In this document: piece after piece, positions 57,019-64,000 of the stretch
How positions within the stretch are numbered: the stretch's first letter is position 1
How the letters are laid out: each line of letters begins with the position of its first letter
Assembly: GCF_902459565.1 (NCBI RefSeq)
Contig: NZ_CABPSN010000002.1
Location: 620,001 to 684,000, forward strand
DNA from: Pandoraea aquatica
GTDB lineage: Bacteria; Pseudomonadota; Gammaproteobacteria; Burkholderiales; Burkholderiaceae
Direction: 5' to 3'
DNA: 64,000 nucleotides
Notes under the pieces: model-generated
Databases searched by the model: none
Told to the model about the DNA's origin: nothing
Seen by the model: the letters and a program-made list of their open reading frames with translations, nothing else
Program-made: the position numbers and the translations under genes

Positions 57019-57566
57019 GCAACGACTCGATAAGTGGACTGCACCAATCCCGACGCAAAGCGCTGGCTGTCGATCAACTGCAAGTCGACGTCATCCGACA
57101 ATGCGCCGAACAGCGATCTCCCCGCGCCGATCAGCACCGGCACGGTCGTGACGACGATGTCTGCGATCAACCCTTCGCGCAAAAACGACTGCACGACCTT
57201 TCCCCCGTCGACATAGATCCGGCCCACGTTCTCCCGCGCCAACGCCTGCATCAGCGCGCCCGGCAACAGGTCGGAGAAGCGCACTTTTCCCTTGAGTGCA
57301 TCGGGTACCGGTGTGTTCGCCAGTTGCGTCGACAGCACCGTCACGGGCAGATCGTAGGCCCAGGGGCCCATCGTCAGCACCTTCTCATACGTACCGCGCC
57401 CCATCACGATGGCGTCCTTGTCGGCGATGAAGGCAGCGTAGCCGTGGTCCTCGGTGGGATCGTCGCGTTGCAGCAACCAGTCGATGTCGCCATCGGGCCG
57501 GGCGATGAAGCCGTCGAGGCTGGTGGCGATGAAAGCGTGCGCTGTCGTCATGGCGTGGTTCGTCAT
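57015..57566 (-). CDS. Dihydrofolate reductase-like (RibD C-terminal) protein
   Basis: The 183-aa protein has the RibD_C/DHFR-like pattern: FIATSLDGFIARPDGDIDWL, DAIVMGRGTYEKVLTMGPWAYDLPVTVLST, IYVDGGKVVQSFLREGLIADIVVTTVPVLIGAGRSLFG. These are NADPH-dependent reductases whose physiological substrate is usually unknown. It is not the housekeeping folate enzyme. It is encoded upstream of the TetR gene with a palindrome (57571-57583) just five bases before its start codon. ATG 57566 and 57551 are both possible. Confidence 0.86.
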   Translation of the reverse strand: MTNHAMTTAHAFIATSLDGFIARPDGDIDWLLQRDDPTEDHGYAAFIADKDAIVMGRGTYEKVLTMGPWAYDLPVTVLSTQLANTPVPDALKGKVRFSDLLPGALMQALARENVGRIYVDGGKVVQSFLREGLIADIVVTTVPVLIGAGRSLFGALSDDVDLQLIDSQRFASGLVQSTYRVVA

Positions 57567-57570
57567 TATT

Positions 57571-57583
57571 TATACGTCGTATA
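57571..57583. promoter_or_regulatory. Candidate TetR operator
   Basis: TATACG-T-CGTATA is a perfect 13-base palindrome just before the start of the reductase gene, in an AT-rich stretch. Its place suits autoregulation by the TetR protein encoded downstream. Confidence 0.55.
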
Positions 57584-57697
57584 TTTTTTCGCAAATGACC
57601 GCCAAACACAAGTGGTACGGCCGTTGGCATGTCGGCGGACGCCTGGCGCACGTGTGATCGCCGCATTGATGTCGACAATGTGTCCGTCAATTTTGTG

Positions 57698-57733
57698 TTG
57701 CATTATGTGTTGTAATGTTGCAAATTATTGCAA
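57698..57733. promoter_or_regulatory. AT-rich palindrome cluster upstream of the FAD/GcvT oxidoreductase gene
   Basis: CATTA-N7-TAATG (57701-57717) adjoins TTGCAA-ATTA-TTGCAA (57718-57733), and TTGCA begins the block at 57698. The stretch is well below 40% GC in GC-rich surroundings and lies 87-122 bases before the start codon, consistent with a regulator binding region. Confidence 0.5.
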
Positions 57734-57819
57734 TGATTTTGAAGTTTCAGTAGTCTCGCGTCATCGCTCATGTCATTGCCCGGCTTTTCGGCCGAAGCAA
57801 GTCTTTCCGGAGTCCATCC

Positions 57820-60309
57820 ATGCCTTCAGCCTTACCCACTCATGCCCGTGTCGTCATCGTCGGCGGCGGGATCGTCGGTTGTTCCGTTGCCTATCACCTG
57901 GCCAAACTCGGCTGGACCGATGTCGTGTTGCTGGAGCAGGGACAACTGTCGTGCGGCACCACATGGCATGCCGCCGGGCTGGTGGGGCAACTGCGTTCGC
58001 AGGAAAGCATGACCAAGCTCATCCGCTATTCCACGAAGCTCTACAGCGAGCTGGAGGCGGAAACCGGGCTTGGCACGGGATGGAAGCAGTGCGGTTCGCT
58101 GTCGGTGGCACGCAGCGCCGAGCGTATGACGCAGCTCAAGCGCACTGCCGCCGTGGCGCGCGCCTACGGCGTGCAATGCGACGTGATTTCGCCGCGCGAA
58201 GCAGGCGAACTCTGGCCGGTCATGCGTACTGACGATCTGGTGGGCGCCGTGTGGCTGCCCGGCGACGGCAAGGCCAACCCGACCGACCTCACGCAAGCGC
58301 TCGCGCGCGGGGCGCGCAGCCGTGGCGTGCGCATCGCGGAGAACACGCGCATCACGCAGATTCACACGGCGTCACCCAACGGCATTCGTACGGCGACAGG
58401 GGTGTCGTGGCAGAACAAGGACGGCGAGAGCGGCCGCATCGATGCCGAGATCGTCGTCAACTGCGCAGGTCAGTGGGCCAAGGCAGTGGGGCGCATGTGC
58501 GGCGTGACCGTACCGCTGCATTCCGCCGAGCACTACTACATCGTCACCGACCGTATCGCGGGCGTGCACACCGATCTGCCGGTCATGCGAGACCCCGACG
58601 GCTACATCTACTTCAAGGAAGAAGTCGGCGGTCTCGTGATGGGCGGTTTCGAGCCGAACGCCAAGCCGTGGGGGATGAACGGCATTCCGGAGAATTTCGA
58701 GTTCCAGTTGTTGCCCGACGACTGGGACCAGTTCGAAATCCTCATGGAGAACGCACTCATCCGAGTGCCCGCGCTGGAGACGGCTCAGATCCGCCAGTTC
58801 TACAACGGGCCGGAATCCTTCACGCCGGACAACAACTTCATCCTAGGCGTTGCGCCCGAGCTTCGGAATTTCTACGTCGGTGCGGGCTTCAACTCGATGG
58901 GCATTGCGTCGGCGGGTGGGGCGGGCATGGCGCTCGCCGAGTGGATCGTGGCGGGCGAGCCGACGATGGACCTCTGGCCCGTCGACATCCGTCGCTTCGC
59001 GGGCTTCAACGGCAACGACACATGGCTGCACGATCGCGTGAAGGAGACGCTCGGCCTGCATTACGCCATGCCGTGGCCGAATCGCGAACTCGATACGGCG
59101 CGTCCGTTCCGCCGCTCGCCGCTGTATGCGACGTTGCTGGCGAAGGGCGCATGCTTCGGCAGCAAGATGGGTTGGGAGCGGCCGAACTTCTTCGCGCCGT
59201 CGCCCGATGAGGCGAGCATCGAGTACAGCTTCGGTCAGCAGAACTGGCACGCGTGGAGCGCGGCGGAGCATCATGCGTGCCGCGACGCTGTGGCGCTGTT
59301 CGACATGAGTTCGTTCTCGAAGCTGCTGATCAAGGGACGCGACACTGAGCGCGTGTTGCAGACGTTATGCAGCAACGACGTCGCCGTCGCCCCGGGGCGC
59401 ACTGTCTACACCGCGATGCTCAACGAGCGCGGCGGCTACGAATCGGACTTCACGCTCACGCGCCTCGCCCCGGACCAGTATCTGATGGTCACCGGCTCGG
59501 CCCAGACGACACGCGACATGGACTATCTGGAGCGACGCATCGCCAGCCTGCCCGACGATCCGCGCTGTACCGTGGTCGACGTCACCGGCCAGTACGCTGT
59601 GCTGGCGCTGATGGGACCGAACTCGCGTGCGTTGTTGCAGCAGGTCTCCAAAGCCGATTTCTCTAACGAAGCGTTCCCGTTCGGCACCAGCCGCGAGATC
59701 GATCTCGGCTACGCGGCGGTGCGTGCAACGCGTCTGACTTACGTGGGCGAACTCGGCTGGGAGTTGTATGTGCCGGTCGAATTCGCGGTCGGTGTCTACG
59801 AGACGTTGCACGCGGCGGGCGAAGCGTTCGGGTTGAAGGATGCGGGCTACTACGCCATCGACTCATTGCGCATCGAGAAGGGCTATCGCGCGTGGGGACG
59901 CGAACTGACGCCGGACGCGAACCCGGTCGAGGCTGGACTGACGTTCGCCTGCAAGCTCGCGAGCGACATCGCCTTTACGGGACGCACGGCTGTCGAGCTT
60001 GCGAAGTCGAAGGGTGTGCGCCGCCGTCTCGTCAGCGTCGCGCTCGACGGCGCGAGCGACAAGATGCTGTGGGGTGGCGAAGCGGTGTTGCGTGACGGTC
60101 AGCCGGTCGGGTTCATCTCGTCGGCGGCCTTCGGTCACACCATCGACGCCCCCGTGGGCCTCGCCTATCTGACGCACCCGGACGGCCCGGTGTCCACCGA
60201 GTACATCGAGACCGGTCGTTATCAGGTCGATCTCGCGGGCGAACTGCTCGATGCCCGGGTGCAGCTGCGCGCGCTGTACGACCCGAAGGGGGAGCGGGTG
60301 AAGGGCTGA
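57820..60309 (+). CDS. FAD-dependent oxidoreductase with GcvT domain (dimethylglycine/sarcosine dehydrogenase type)
   Basis: The 829-aa protein has an N-terminal DAO-type FAD domain with GGGIVG at residues 15-20, ALVVL-like strands and TTWHAAG, whose His50 corresponds to the residue that covalently holds FAD in dimethylglycine dehydrogenase. A connecting FAO_M region is followed by a GcvT/aminomethyltransferase domain from about residue 435 (SKLLIKGRDTERVLQ, MLNERGGYESDFTLTRL, YVGELGWELYVPVE) that accepts the formaldehyde unit on tetrahydrofolate. It should demethylate N-methylglycines. purU lies two genes on. Which amine it uses cannot be told by sequence. Confidence 0.87.
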   Translation: MPSALPTHARVVIVGGGIVGCSVAYHLAKLGWTDVVLLEQGQLSCGTTWHAAGLVGQLRSQESMTKLIRYSTKLYSELEAETGLGTGWKQCGSLSVARSAERMTQLKRTAAVARAYGVQCDVISPREAGELWPVMRTDDLVGAVWLPGDGKANPTDLTQALARGARSRGVRIAENTRITQIHTASPNGIRTATGVSWQNKDGESGRIDAEIVVNCAGQWAKAVGRMCGVTVPLHSAEHYYIVTDRIAGVHTDLPVMRDPDGYIYFKEEVGGLVMGGFEPNAKPWGMNGIPENFEFQLLPDDWDQFEILMENALIRVPALETAQIRQFYNGPESFTPDNNFILGVAPELRNFYVGAGFNSMGIASAGGAGMALAEWIVAGEPTMDLWPVDIRRFAGFNGNDTWLHDRVKETLGLHYAMPWPNRELDTARPFRRSPLYATLLAKGACFGSKMGWERPNFFAPSPDEASIEYSFGQQNWHAWSAAEHHACRDAVALFDMSSFSKLLIKGRDTERVLQTLCSNDVAVAPGRTVYTAMLNERGGYESDFTLTRLAPDQYLMVTGSAQTTRDMDYLERRIASLPDDPRCTVVDVTGQYAVLALMGPNSRALLQQVSKADFSNEAFPFGTSREIDLGYAAVRATRLTYVGELGWELYVPVEFAVGVYETLHAAGEAFGLKDAGYYAIDSLRIEKGYRAWGRELTPDANPVEAGLTFACKLASDIAFTGRTAVELAKSKGVRRRLVSVALDGASDKMLWGGEAVLRDGQPVGFISSAAFGHTIDAPVGLAYLTHPDGPVSTEYIETGRYQVDLAGELLDARVQLRALYDPKGERVKG

Positions 60310-60419
60310 ACGCCCTCCATCACCCCGCGCTTCGGGCGAACTCGTCGCCGCTTCTGTAAAATGCCGCTTTTGCCTCGATTTCGTGCGCCAACGCCTGGCG
60401 CGCGTCCGGTCTCTGACGT

Positions 60420-61271
60420 ATGTCTTTTGCTTGTATTGCGGCGGCGCGCCGCTTCGACGACCGAGCGCATCTGCCGCTCGTGATCGGTTCGCAGCGTTTT
60501 GGATGGATTCGCCGTAGCGACGTCGAGTCGCTGTGCCGCTGGCCCGACGTGTTCGAGATCAGCTCGCTCGCCGTGCGCATTCATCCGCGTCACGATACGT
60601 GCGAAGCGCGCACGGCGGCGCTGGCACCCGTGATCGAAACCCTCGCCGCCGAGGGACACATCACCGGCTGGCGCAACGAGCGTTACGCGATCCGGCAGCG
60701 TCTGTACGACACACCGCTGGCATGGATCGAACGTGCGGCCTCCCGCTTTTTCGGTACGCGCACGTTCGCCGTGCATGTGAACGGCTATGTGCCCGCTCGC
60801 TTCGTCGGCGAAGCGCCGAAGATGTGGATCGCACGCCGCAGCGTGCTCAAGGCCACCGATCCGGGCTGTCTCGACAACCTGTCGGCCGGGGGCATCGGCA
60901 ACGGCATCGGCGTGGGCGACACGCTGGTCAAGGAGTGCTGGGAAGAAGCAGGCATTCCGGCTTATCTGGCCAACGAAGCGCGTCCGGGCCGTACGCTGCA
61001 CATCCTCGCGGAAATTCCCGAAGGCGTGCAGTCCGAGCAGATTTTCGTCTACGATCTTGCGCTGCCGCGCGGGTTCGTCCCCGAGAATCAGGACGGCGAG
61101 GCGAGCGCACACTGGCTGTGCTCGGCCGGCGACGTACGCGACGTGATCGCGCGCGGCAAGATGACGGTCGACGCAAGCCTCGCGAGCCTCGACTTCCTGC
61201 TGCGCGAAGGCGCGATCCGCGTGAAGGACTGCGCCGGTATCGAGGCGCTGTTCAAGCCGGCGGACGAGTAA
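60420..61271 (+). CDS. Nudix hydrolase with DUF4743 domain
   Basis: The 283-aa protein has an N-terminal DUF4743-like part (VIGSQRFGWIRRSDVESLCRWPDVF) and a Nudix domain with the box at about residues 158-179, GGIGNGIGVGDTLVKECWEEAG, where K171 takes the place of the usual Arg and E172, E175 and E176 supply metal ligands. Relatives include the C-terminal part of fungal thiamine pyrophosphokinase and plant Nudix proteins; some remove phosphate from oxidised thiamine diphosphate. Function here is not settled. Start ATG 60420. Confidence 0.85.
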   Translation: MSFACIAAARRFDDRAHLPLVIGSQRFGWIRRSDVESLCRWPDVFEISSLAVRIHPRHDTCEARTAALAPVIETLAAEGHITGWRNERYAIRQRLYDTPLAWIERAASRFFGTRTFAVHVNGYVPARFVGEAPKMWIARRSVLKATDPGCLDNLSAGGIGNGIGVGDTLVKECWEEAGIPAYLANEARPGRTLHILAEIPEGVQSEQIFVYDLALPRGFVPENQDGEASAHWLCSAGDVRDVIARGKMTVDASLASLDFLLREGAIRVKDCAGIEALFKPADE

Positions 61272-61394
61272 GCCCGCGCCGGAACGTACCGAAACGCGCC
61301 GAATGCCGAGTGCGCACGCGACCGGCATCGAATCACAGCATCACCGAATTTCAACACTGCAACGCTCATTGCAAGCCTTTGCCCAGGAGCAATC

Positions 61395-62267
61395 ATGGCA
61401 CCGATCGAAAATAGCTACATTCTGAAGTTGTCCTGCCCGGACCGTCCCGGCATCGTCCACACGGTGGCCGGTTTCCTGGTCGAGCGCGGCGGCAACATTC
61501 TCGATTCGGCGCAGTTCAACGATCGCTTTACGGGCGGCTTCTTCATGCGCGTGCATTTCCAGCAACTGCCGGGCCAGACCGATCTGGCTTCGCTTCAGCG
61601 TGACTTTGCGCCGCTGGCCGAGCAGTTCGAGATGGAATGGGAACTGGTCGACGCGTCGATCAAGCCGCGCGTCATGCTGATGGTCTCGAAGATCGGCCAC
61701 TGCCTGAACGATCTGCTGTTCCGCTACAAGACCGGTCAGTTGAACATCGAAATCCCGGTGATCGTCTCGAACCACAAAGATTTCTACCAACTGGCGGCGA
61801 GCTACAACATCCCGTTCCACTATCTGCCGCTCATGAATTCGACGCCCGAGTCGAAGGCTGCGCAGGAAGCCAAGGTGTTCGAGCTGGTCGAAGACAACAA
61901 CATCGATCTGGTGGTGCTGGCCCGTTACATGCAGGTGCTCTCCAGCGACCTGTGCAAGAAGCTCGCGGGTCGCGCCATCAACATCCACCATTCGTTCCTG
62001 CCGAGCTTCAAGGGCGCGAAGCCGTACTATCAGGCGTTCGACCGTGGTGTGAAGCTGATCGGGGCGACGGCGCATTACGTGACGTCCGACCTCGACGAAG
62101 GTCCGATCATCGAGCAGGAAGTCGAGCGCGTCGACCATACGATGGACCCGGAGCAACTGACCGCCATCGGTCGCGACGTGGAGTGTGTGGCACTTGCGCG
62201 CGCCGTGCGTTTTCACGCCGAGCACCGCATTCTGCTGAACGGCCACAAGACGGTGATCTTCCGCTAA
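61395..62267 (+). CDS. purU: Formyltetrahydrofolate deformylase
   Basis: The 290-aa enzyme has an N-terminal ACT domain (ILKLSCPDRPGIVHTVAGFLVERGGNILDSAQF) and a formyltransferase domain with the catalytic asparagine/histidine/aspartate segment (NIHHSFLPSFKGAKPYYQAF, GATAHYVTSDLDEGPII). It hydrolyses 10-formyl-THF to formate and THF, regenerating free folate. CCAGGAGC precedes ATG 61395. Association with a GcvT-bearing demethylase gene upstream gives a pathway link: C1 units loaded on folate can be released here. Confidence 0.95.
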   Translation: MAPIENSYILKLSCPDRPGIVHTVAGFLVERGGNILDSAQFNDRFTGGFFMRVHFQQLPGQTDLASLQRDFAPLAEQFEMEWELVDASIKPRVMLMVSKIGHCLNDLLFRYKTGQLNIEIPVIVSNHKDFYQLAASYNIPFHYLPLMNSTPESKAAQEAKVFELVEDNNIDLVVLARYMQVLSSDLCKKLAGRAINIHHSFLPSFKGAKPYYQAFDRGVKLIGATAHYVTSDLDEGPIIEQEVERVDHTMDPEQLTAIGRDVECVALARAVRFHAEHRILLNGHKTVIFR

Positions 62268-62330
62268 AAGGTCACTTCAAAAACAGGGATCGGCACCGCC
62301 GCAGGCGATGCCTGGCCGCCGATGAGGCGA

Positions 62331-63041
62331 TCAGTCGTTGGCGGCCGCTTCGGCTTCGCTCTGCTCGATGGCCTTGACGATGATGCGCAGCGTGGCGTCG
62401 AGGTGATCTTCCGTATGCCGCTTGGCGGCGGCCACGTCGCGTGCACGGTACTCGTCGAGCATCTGCTGGTGCTCGAGATTACTGACTTCGACGTGCACCG
62501 GCCGCATGTACAGCGACAGCGCAATGTAAGGGCCGGACGCATCGCGTAACGTCTTGATGAGATGCGCCAGACGGGATTCGTCCTGCGATGCCCACAGTGC
62601 TGCGTGAAACGCCTGATTCAGCTCGGTCCATTTCACGACATCCTGCGTGGCGAGCATTTCCGCGTGAAGCGCCTGTGCGTGCGTGAGGTCCGCTTCGCTG
62701 ATCGTGGCCATCGCCTGCTCGGCCATCATCGGTTCGAGCGTCTTTCGCAATCGGTAGAGCTCGTTGACGTCGTCGACCGTCAGACCACGCACCACCGCGC
62801 CGCGATGAACGTCGAAGAACACCAGCCCCTCGGAGACGAGCGTGCGCAGTGCTTCGCGCACCGGCGTGGTCGACATCTCCAGACGGCGCGCGAGGTCGTC
62901 CTGCCGCAGGCGGTCGCCCGCCTTGAGCTTGCCTTGCAGAATCTCGGTGCGCAGTGTCTCGATGGCATATTGATATGCCGTGAGACGGCGGCGGCCAGAC
63001 GTGCCGGACACGCTGGCAGATGCGGAGGACGTGCTTTTCAA
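62331..63041 (-). CDS. GntR family regulator with FCD domain
   Basis: The 236-aa protein has a GntR helix-turn-helix (AIETLRTEILQGKLKAGDRLRQDDLARRLEMSTTPVREALRTL) and an FCD ligand domain (LYRLRKTLEPMMAEQAM, FHAALWASQDESRLAHLI, HLDATLRIIV). The start is uncertain: TTG 63041 or an internal GTG; neither has a clear ribosome site. It is convergent with purU and likely cotranscribed with the asparaginase gene upstream, 18 bases away. FCD regulators bind TGGTnnnACCA-like sites; no such site is seen beside it within the window. Confidence 0.85.
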   Translation of the reverse strand: MKSTSSASASVSGTSGRRRLTAYQYAIETLRTEILQGKLKAGDRLRQDDLARRLEMSTTPVREALRTLVSEGLVFFDVHRGAVVRGLTVDDVNELYRLRKTLEPMMAEQAMATISEADLTHAQALHAEMLATQDVVKWTELNQAFHAALWASQDESRLAHLIKTLRDASGPYIALSLYMRPVHVEVSNLEHQQMLDEYRARDVAAAKRHTEDHLDATLRIIVKAIEQSEAEAAAND

Positions 63042-63059
63042 AGCGGTGTGGTGTGAGGA

Positions 63060-64000
63060 TTATCGACGCGTGAGTTTACTCCAATTCGTCAGGGCCTCCG
63101 TTACTGCACCGGGTGCCACGCCCGAGGCAAGGAGCGCCGTCACGAGCAGCCGTGACTTGAGTCCTGAGAGCCAGCCGGACATCACGGCCCCGCGTCGGAC
63201 CAGATCGATTTCCGCCCCCACGTAGCCGTAAGTTTGCGACGCCGTCGAGCCACCCGCTGCCCGGCTCGCGATCACCACCGGGACCTTTTGCGTCAACTCG
63301 CCGATACGCTCGGCGAAGCCGAACGACACGTGGCCCGCGCCCTGCGCCGCGATCACCACGGCCTCATAACCCGCTCGCACGGCCAGCTCGGCAAGCTCTC
63401 CCTCGTCGCCCAGCACGGCGCTCAACAAAGCCACCTTCGGCCACGCCCGGACCGGTCGTGCCAACGGCTGCGCACGCACCGGGGCAGCGTGGAAAAACGT
63501 CGGACGACCTTCCACCAGGCGTGCAGCAACGCCGCCGTCGAGCGACACGAAGGCCTGAACCGCCAGCGAATCGCCCTTGCTGACCCAACGCGCATAGTGC
63601 GCCGTGTCGTTCATCACCACCAACACACCCCTGCCGGCACTGTCGGGATGGATCGCAGTGCGCACGGCCGACAGCAAATTTGCGGGACCGTCGGCACCGG
63701 CCGCCTGTGGTGCGCGCATCGCGCCGGTCAGGATCAGCGGTGCGGGCAGCTTCCAGAACAAGTCCAGCAGGAATGCCGTCTCCTCCAGCGTGTCGGTGCC
63801 CTGGGTGAGCACCACACCGACGGCGCCTGCCGCGATCTGTTGCTCGGCCCAGGCAAGCACCTCCATCAGGTCGTCGTAGCGCAGCGACGCGCTGGGAAGC
63901 TGACGAATCGACGCCGTCGTGATCGTCGCGACCTCGGACAAACCGGGCACCGAGCGCGCCAGTTGGGTGGCATCCAGCGTGGGGACGACGCCGCCTGCGG
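63060..64000 (-). CDS. L-asparaginase family protein, N-terminus outside the window
   Basis: The visible 313 residues show asparaginase/glutaminase features: PTLDATQLARSVPGLSEVA at the edge, the second active-site segment VVLTQGTDTLEETAFLLDLF (Thr-Asp-Thr), LTGAMRAPQAAGADGPANLL with the catalytic lysine position occupied by Arg/Ala neighbours as in many relatives, and YGYVGAEIDLV late. The first catalytic threonine (GGTIA) lies beyond base 64000. It hydrolyses asparagine to aspartate. The C-terminal ALLASGVAPGAV is typical. Confidence 0.88.
   Translation of the reverse strand, partial: AGGVVPTLDATQLARSVPGLSEVATITTASIRQLPSASLRYDDLMEVLAWAEQQIAAGAVGVVLTQGTDTLEETAFLLDLFWKLPAPLILTGAMRAPQAAGADGPANLLSAVRTAIHPDSAGRGVLVVMNDTAHYARWVSKGDSLAVQAFVSLDGGVAARLVEGRPTFFHAAPVRAQPLARPVRAWPKVALLSAVLGDEGELAELAVRAGYEAVVIAAQGAGHVSFGFAERIGELTQKVPVVIASRAAGGSTASQTYGYVGAEIDLVRRGAVMSGWLSGLKSRLLVTALLASGVAPGAVTEALTNWSKLTRR

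Noticed and set aside
57660-57819. A glycine riboswitch ahead of the demethylase gene
   Set aside because: I found none of the conserved tandem glycine aptamer features; the region is AT-rich with simple palindromes.

Overview
The window is about 64 kb of GC-rich (roughly 62-65% in sampled stretches), densely coded chromosome from a betaproteobacterium of the order Burkholderiales. The SURF1/SCO-like/ctaA/ctaB/SCO series, the kdsD-kdsC-lptCAB-rpoN-hpf-ptsN-hprK-rapZ cluster, an rpoH preceded by a CIRCE element, and the complete carbon-phosphorus lyase locus fit Burkholderiaceae. Pandoraea or a near relative is my best guess, but it is an inference without any database search. No insertion sequence, prophage, CRISPR array or rRNA was seen. 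One tRNA gene, tRNA-Gln(TTG), is present.

Layout. (1) 1-7.1 kb is respiratory: the end of a SURF1 gene, an SCO-like membrane protein, heme A synthase and heme O synthase, and an SCO copper chaperone on the + strand. Facing it across a bidirectional terminator is the minus-strand cytochrome bd operon cydP-cydA-cydB-cydX, including a 38-codon cydX. (2) 7.4-16.5 kb holds rpoH (TTG start, perfect CIRCE upstream), a small NTF2-like protein, ybiB, maleylacetoacetate isomerase, an ArgO-type exporter, ftsY and two tandem M16 peptidase-family genes, the second lacking the zinc motif. (3) 16.5-21.5 kb holds a NodI/NodJ-type ABC exporter, rsmD, coaD, an orphan amino-acid-type binding protein and a YfhL-type ferredoxin. 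(4) 21.6-27.8 kb is a minus-strand housekeeping run (TPR protein, lolB, ispE, tRNA-Gln, prs, rplY, pth). (5) 27.8-30 kb has mutM and mutY. (6) 30-39.1 kb is the minus-strand LPS-export/sigma-54/nitrogen-PTS run with a psiF gene inside it. (7) 39.3-43.6 kb has a CPA2 antiporter, apt, a RhtB-type exporter and a DeoR-type regulator.

(8) 44-56.5 kb is a full phosphonate catabolic locus. phnC-phnD-phnE (uptake) runs on the + strand behind a Pho box and a correctly spaced -10. phnG-H-I-J-K-L-M (C-P lyase) runs on the minus strand. phnF (GntR repressor), a 2H-phosphoesterase-like DUF1045 gene and phnN run on the + strand, divergent from phnG. An unrecognised 287-aa gene sits between the convergent phnE and phnM ends, between two terminators of identical stem. 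Phosphate starvation probably acts through PhoB at phnC, while PhnF and possibly the neighbouring DeoR protein add local control.

(9) 56.4-64 kb is a metabolic tail: a TetR regulator translationally linked to a reductase of the RibD/DHFR family, an 829-aa FAD/GcvT demethylating oxidoreductase, a Nudix hydrolase, formyltetrahydrofolate deformylase purU, an FCD-type GntR regulator and a type I-like asparaginase cut by the window edge. The oxidoreductase and purU together suggest N-methylglycine demethylation with folate C1 disposal. Apart from the unknown gene at 47.1-48.0 kb, nearly everything belongs to known families. The more novel material lies in regulatory sites and hairpins.
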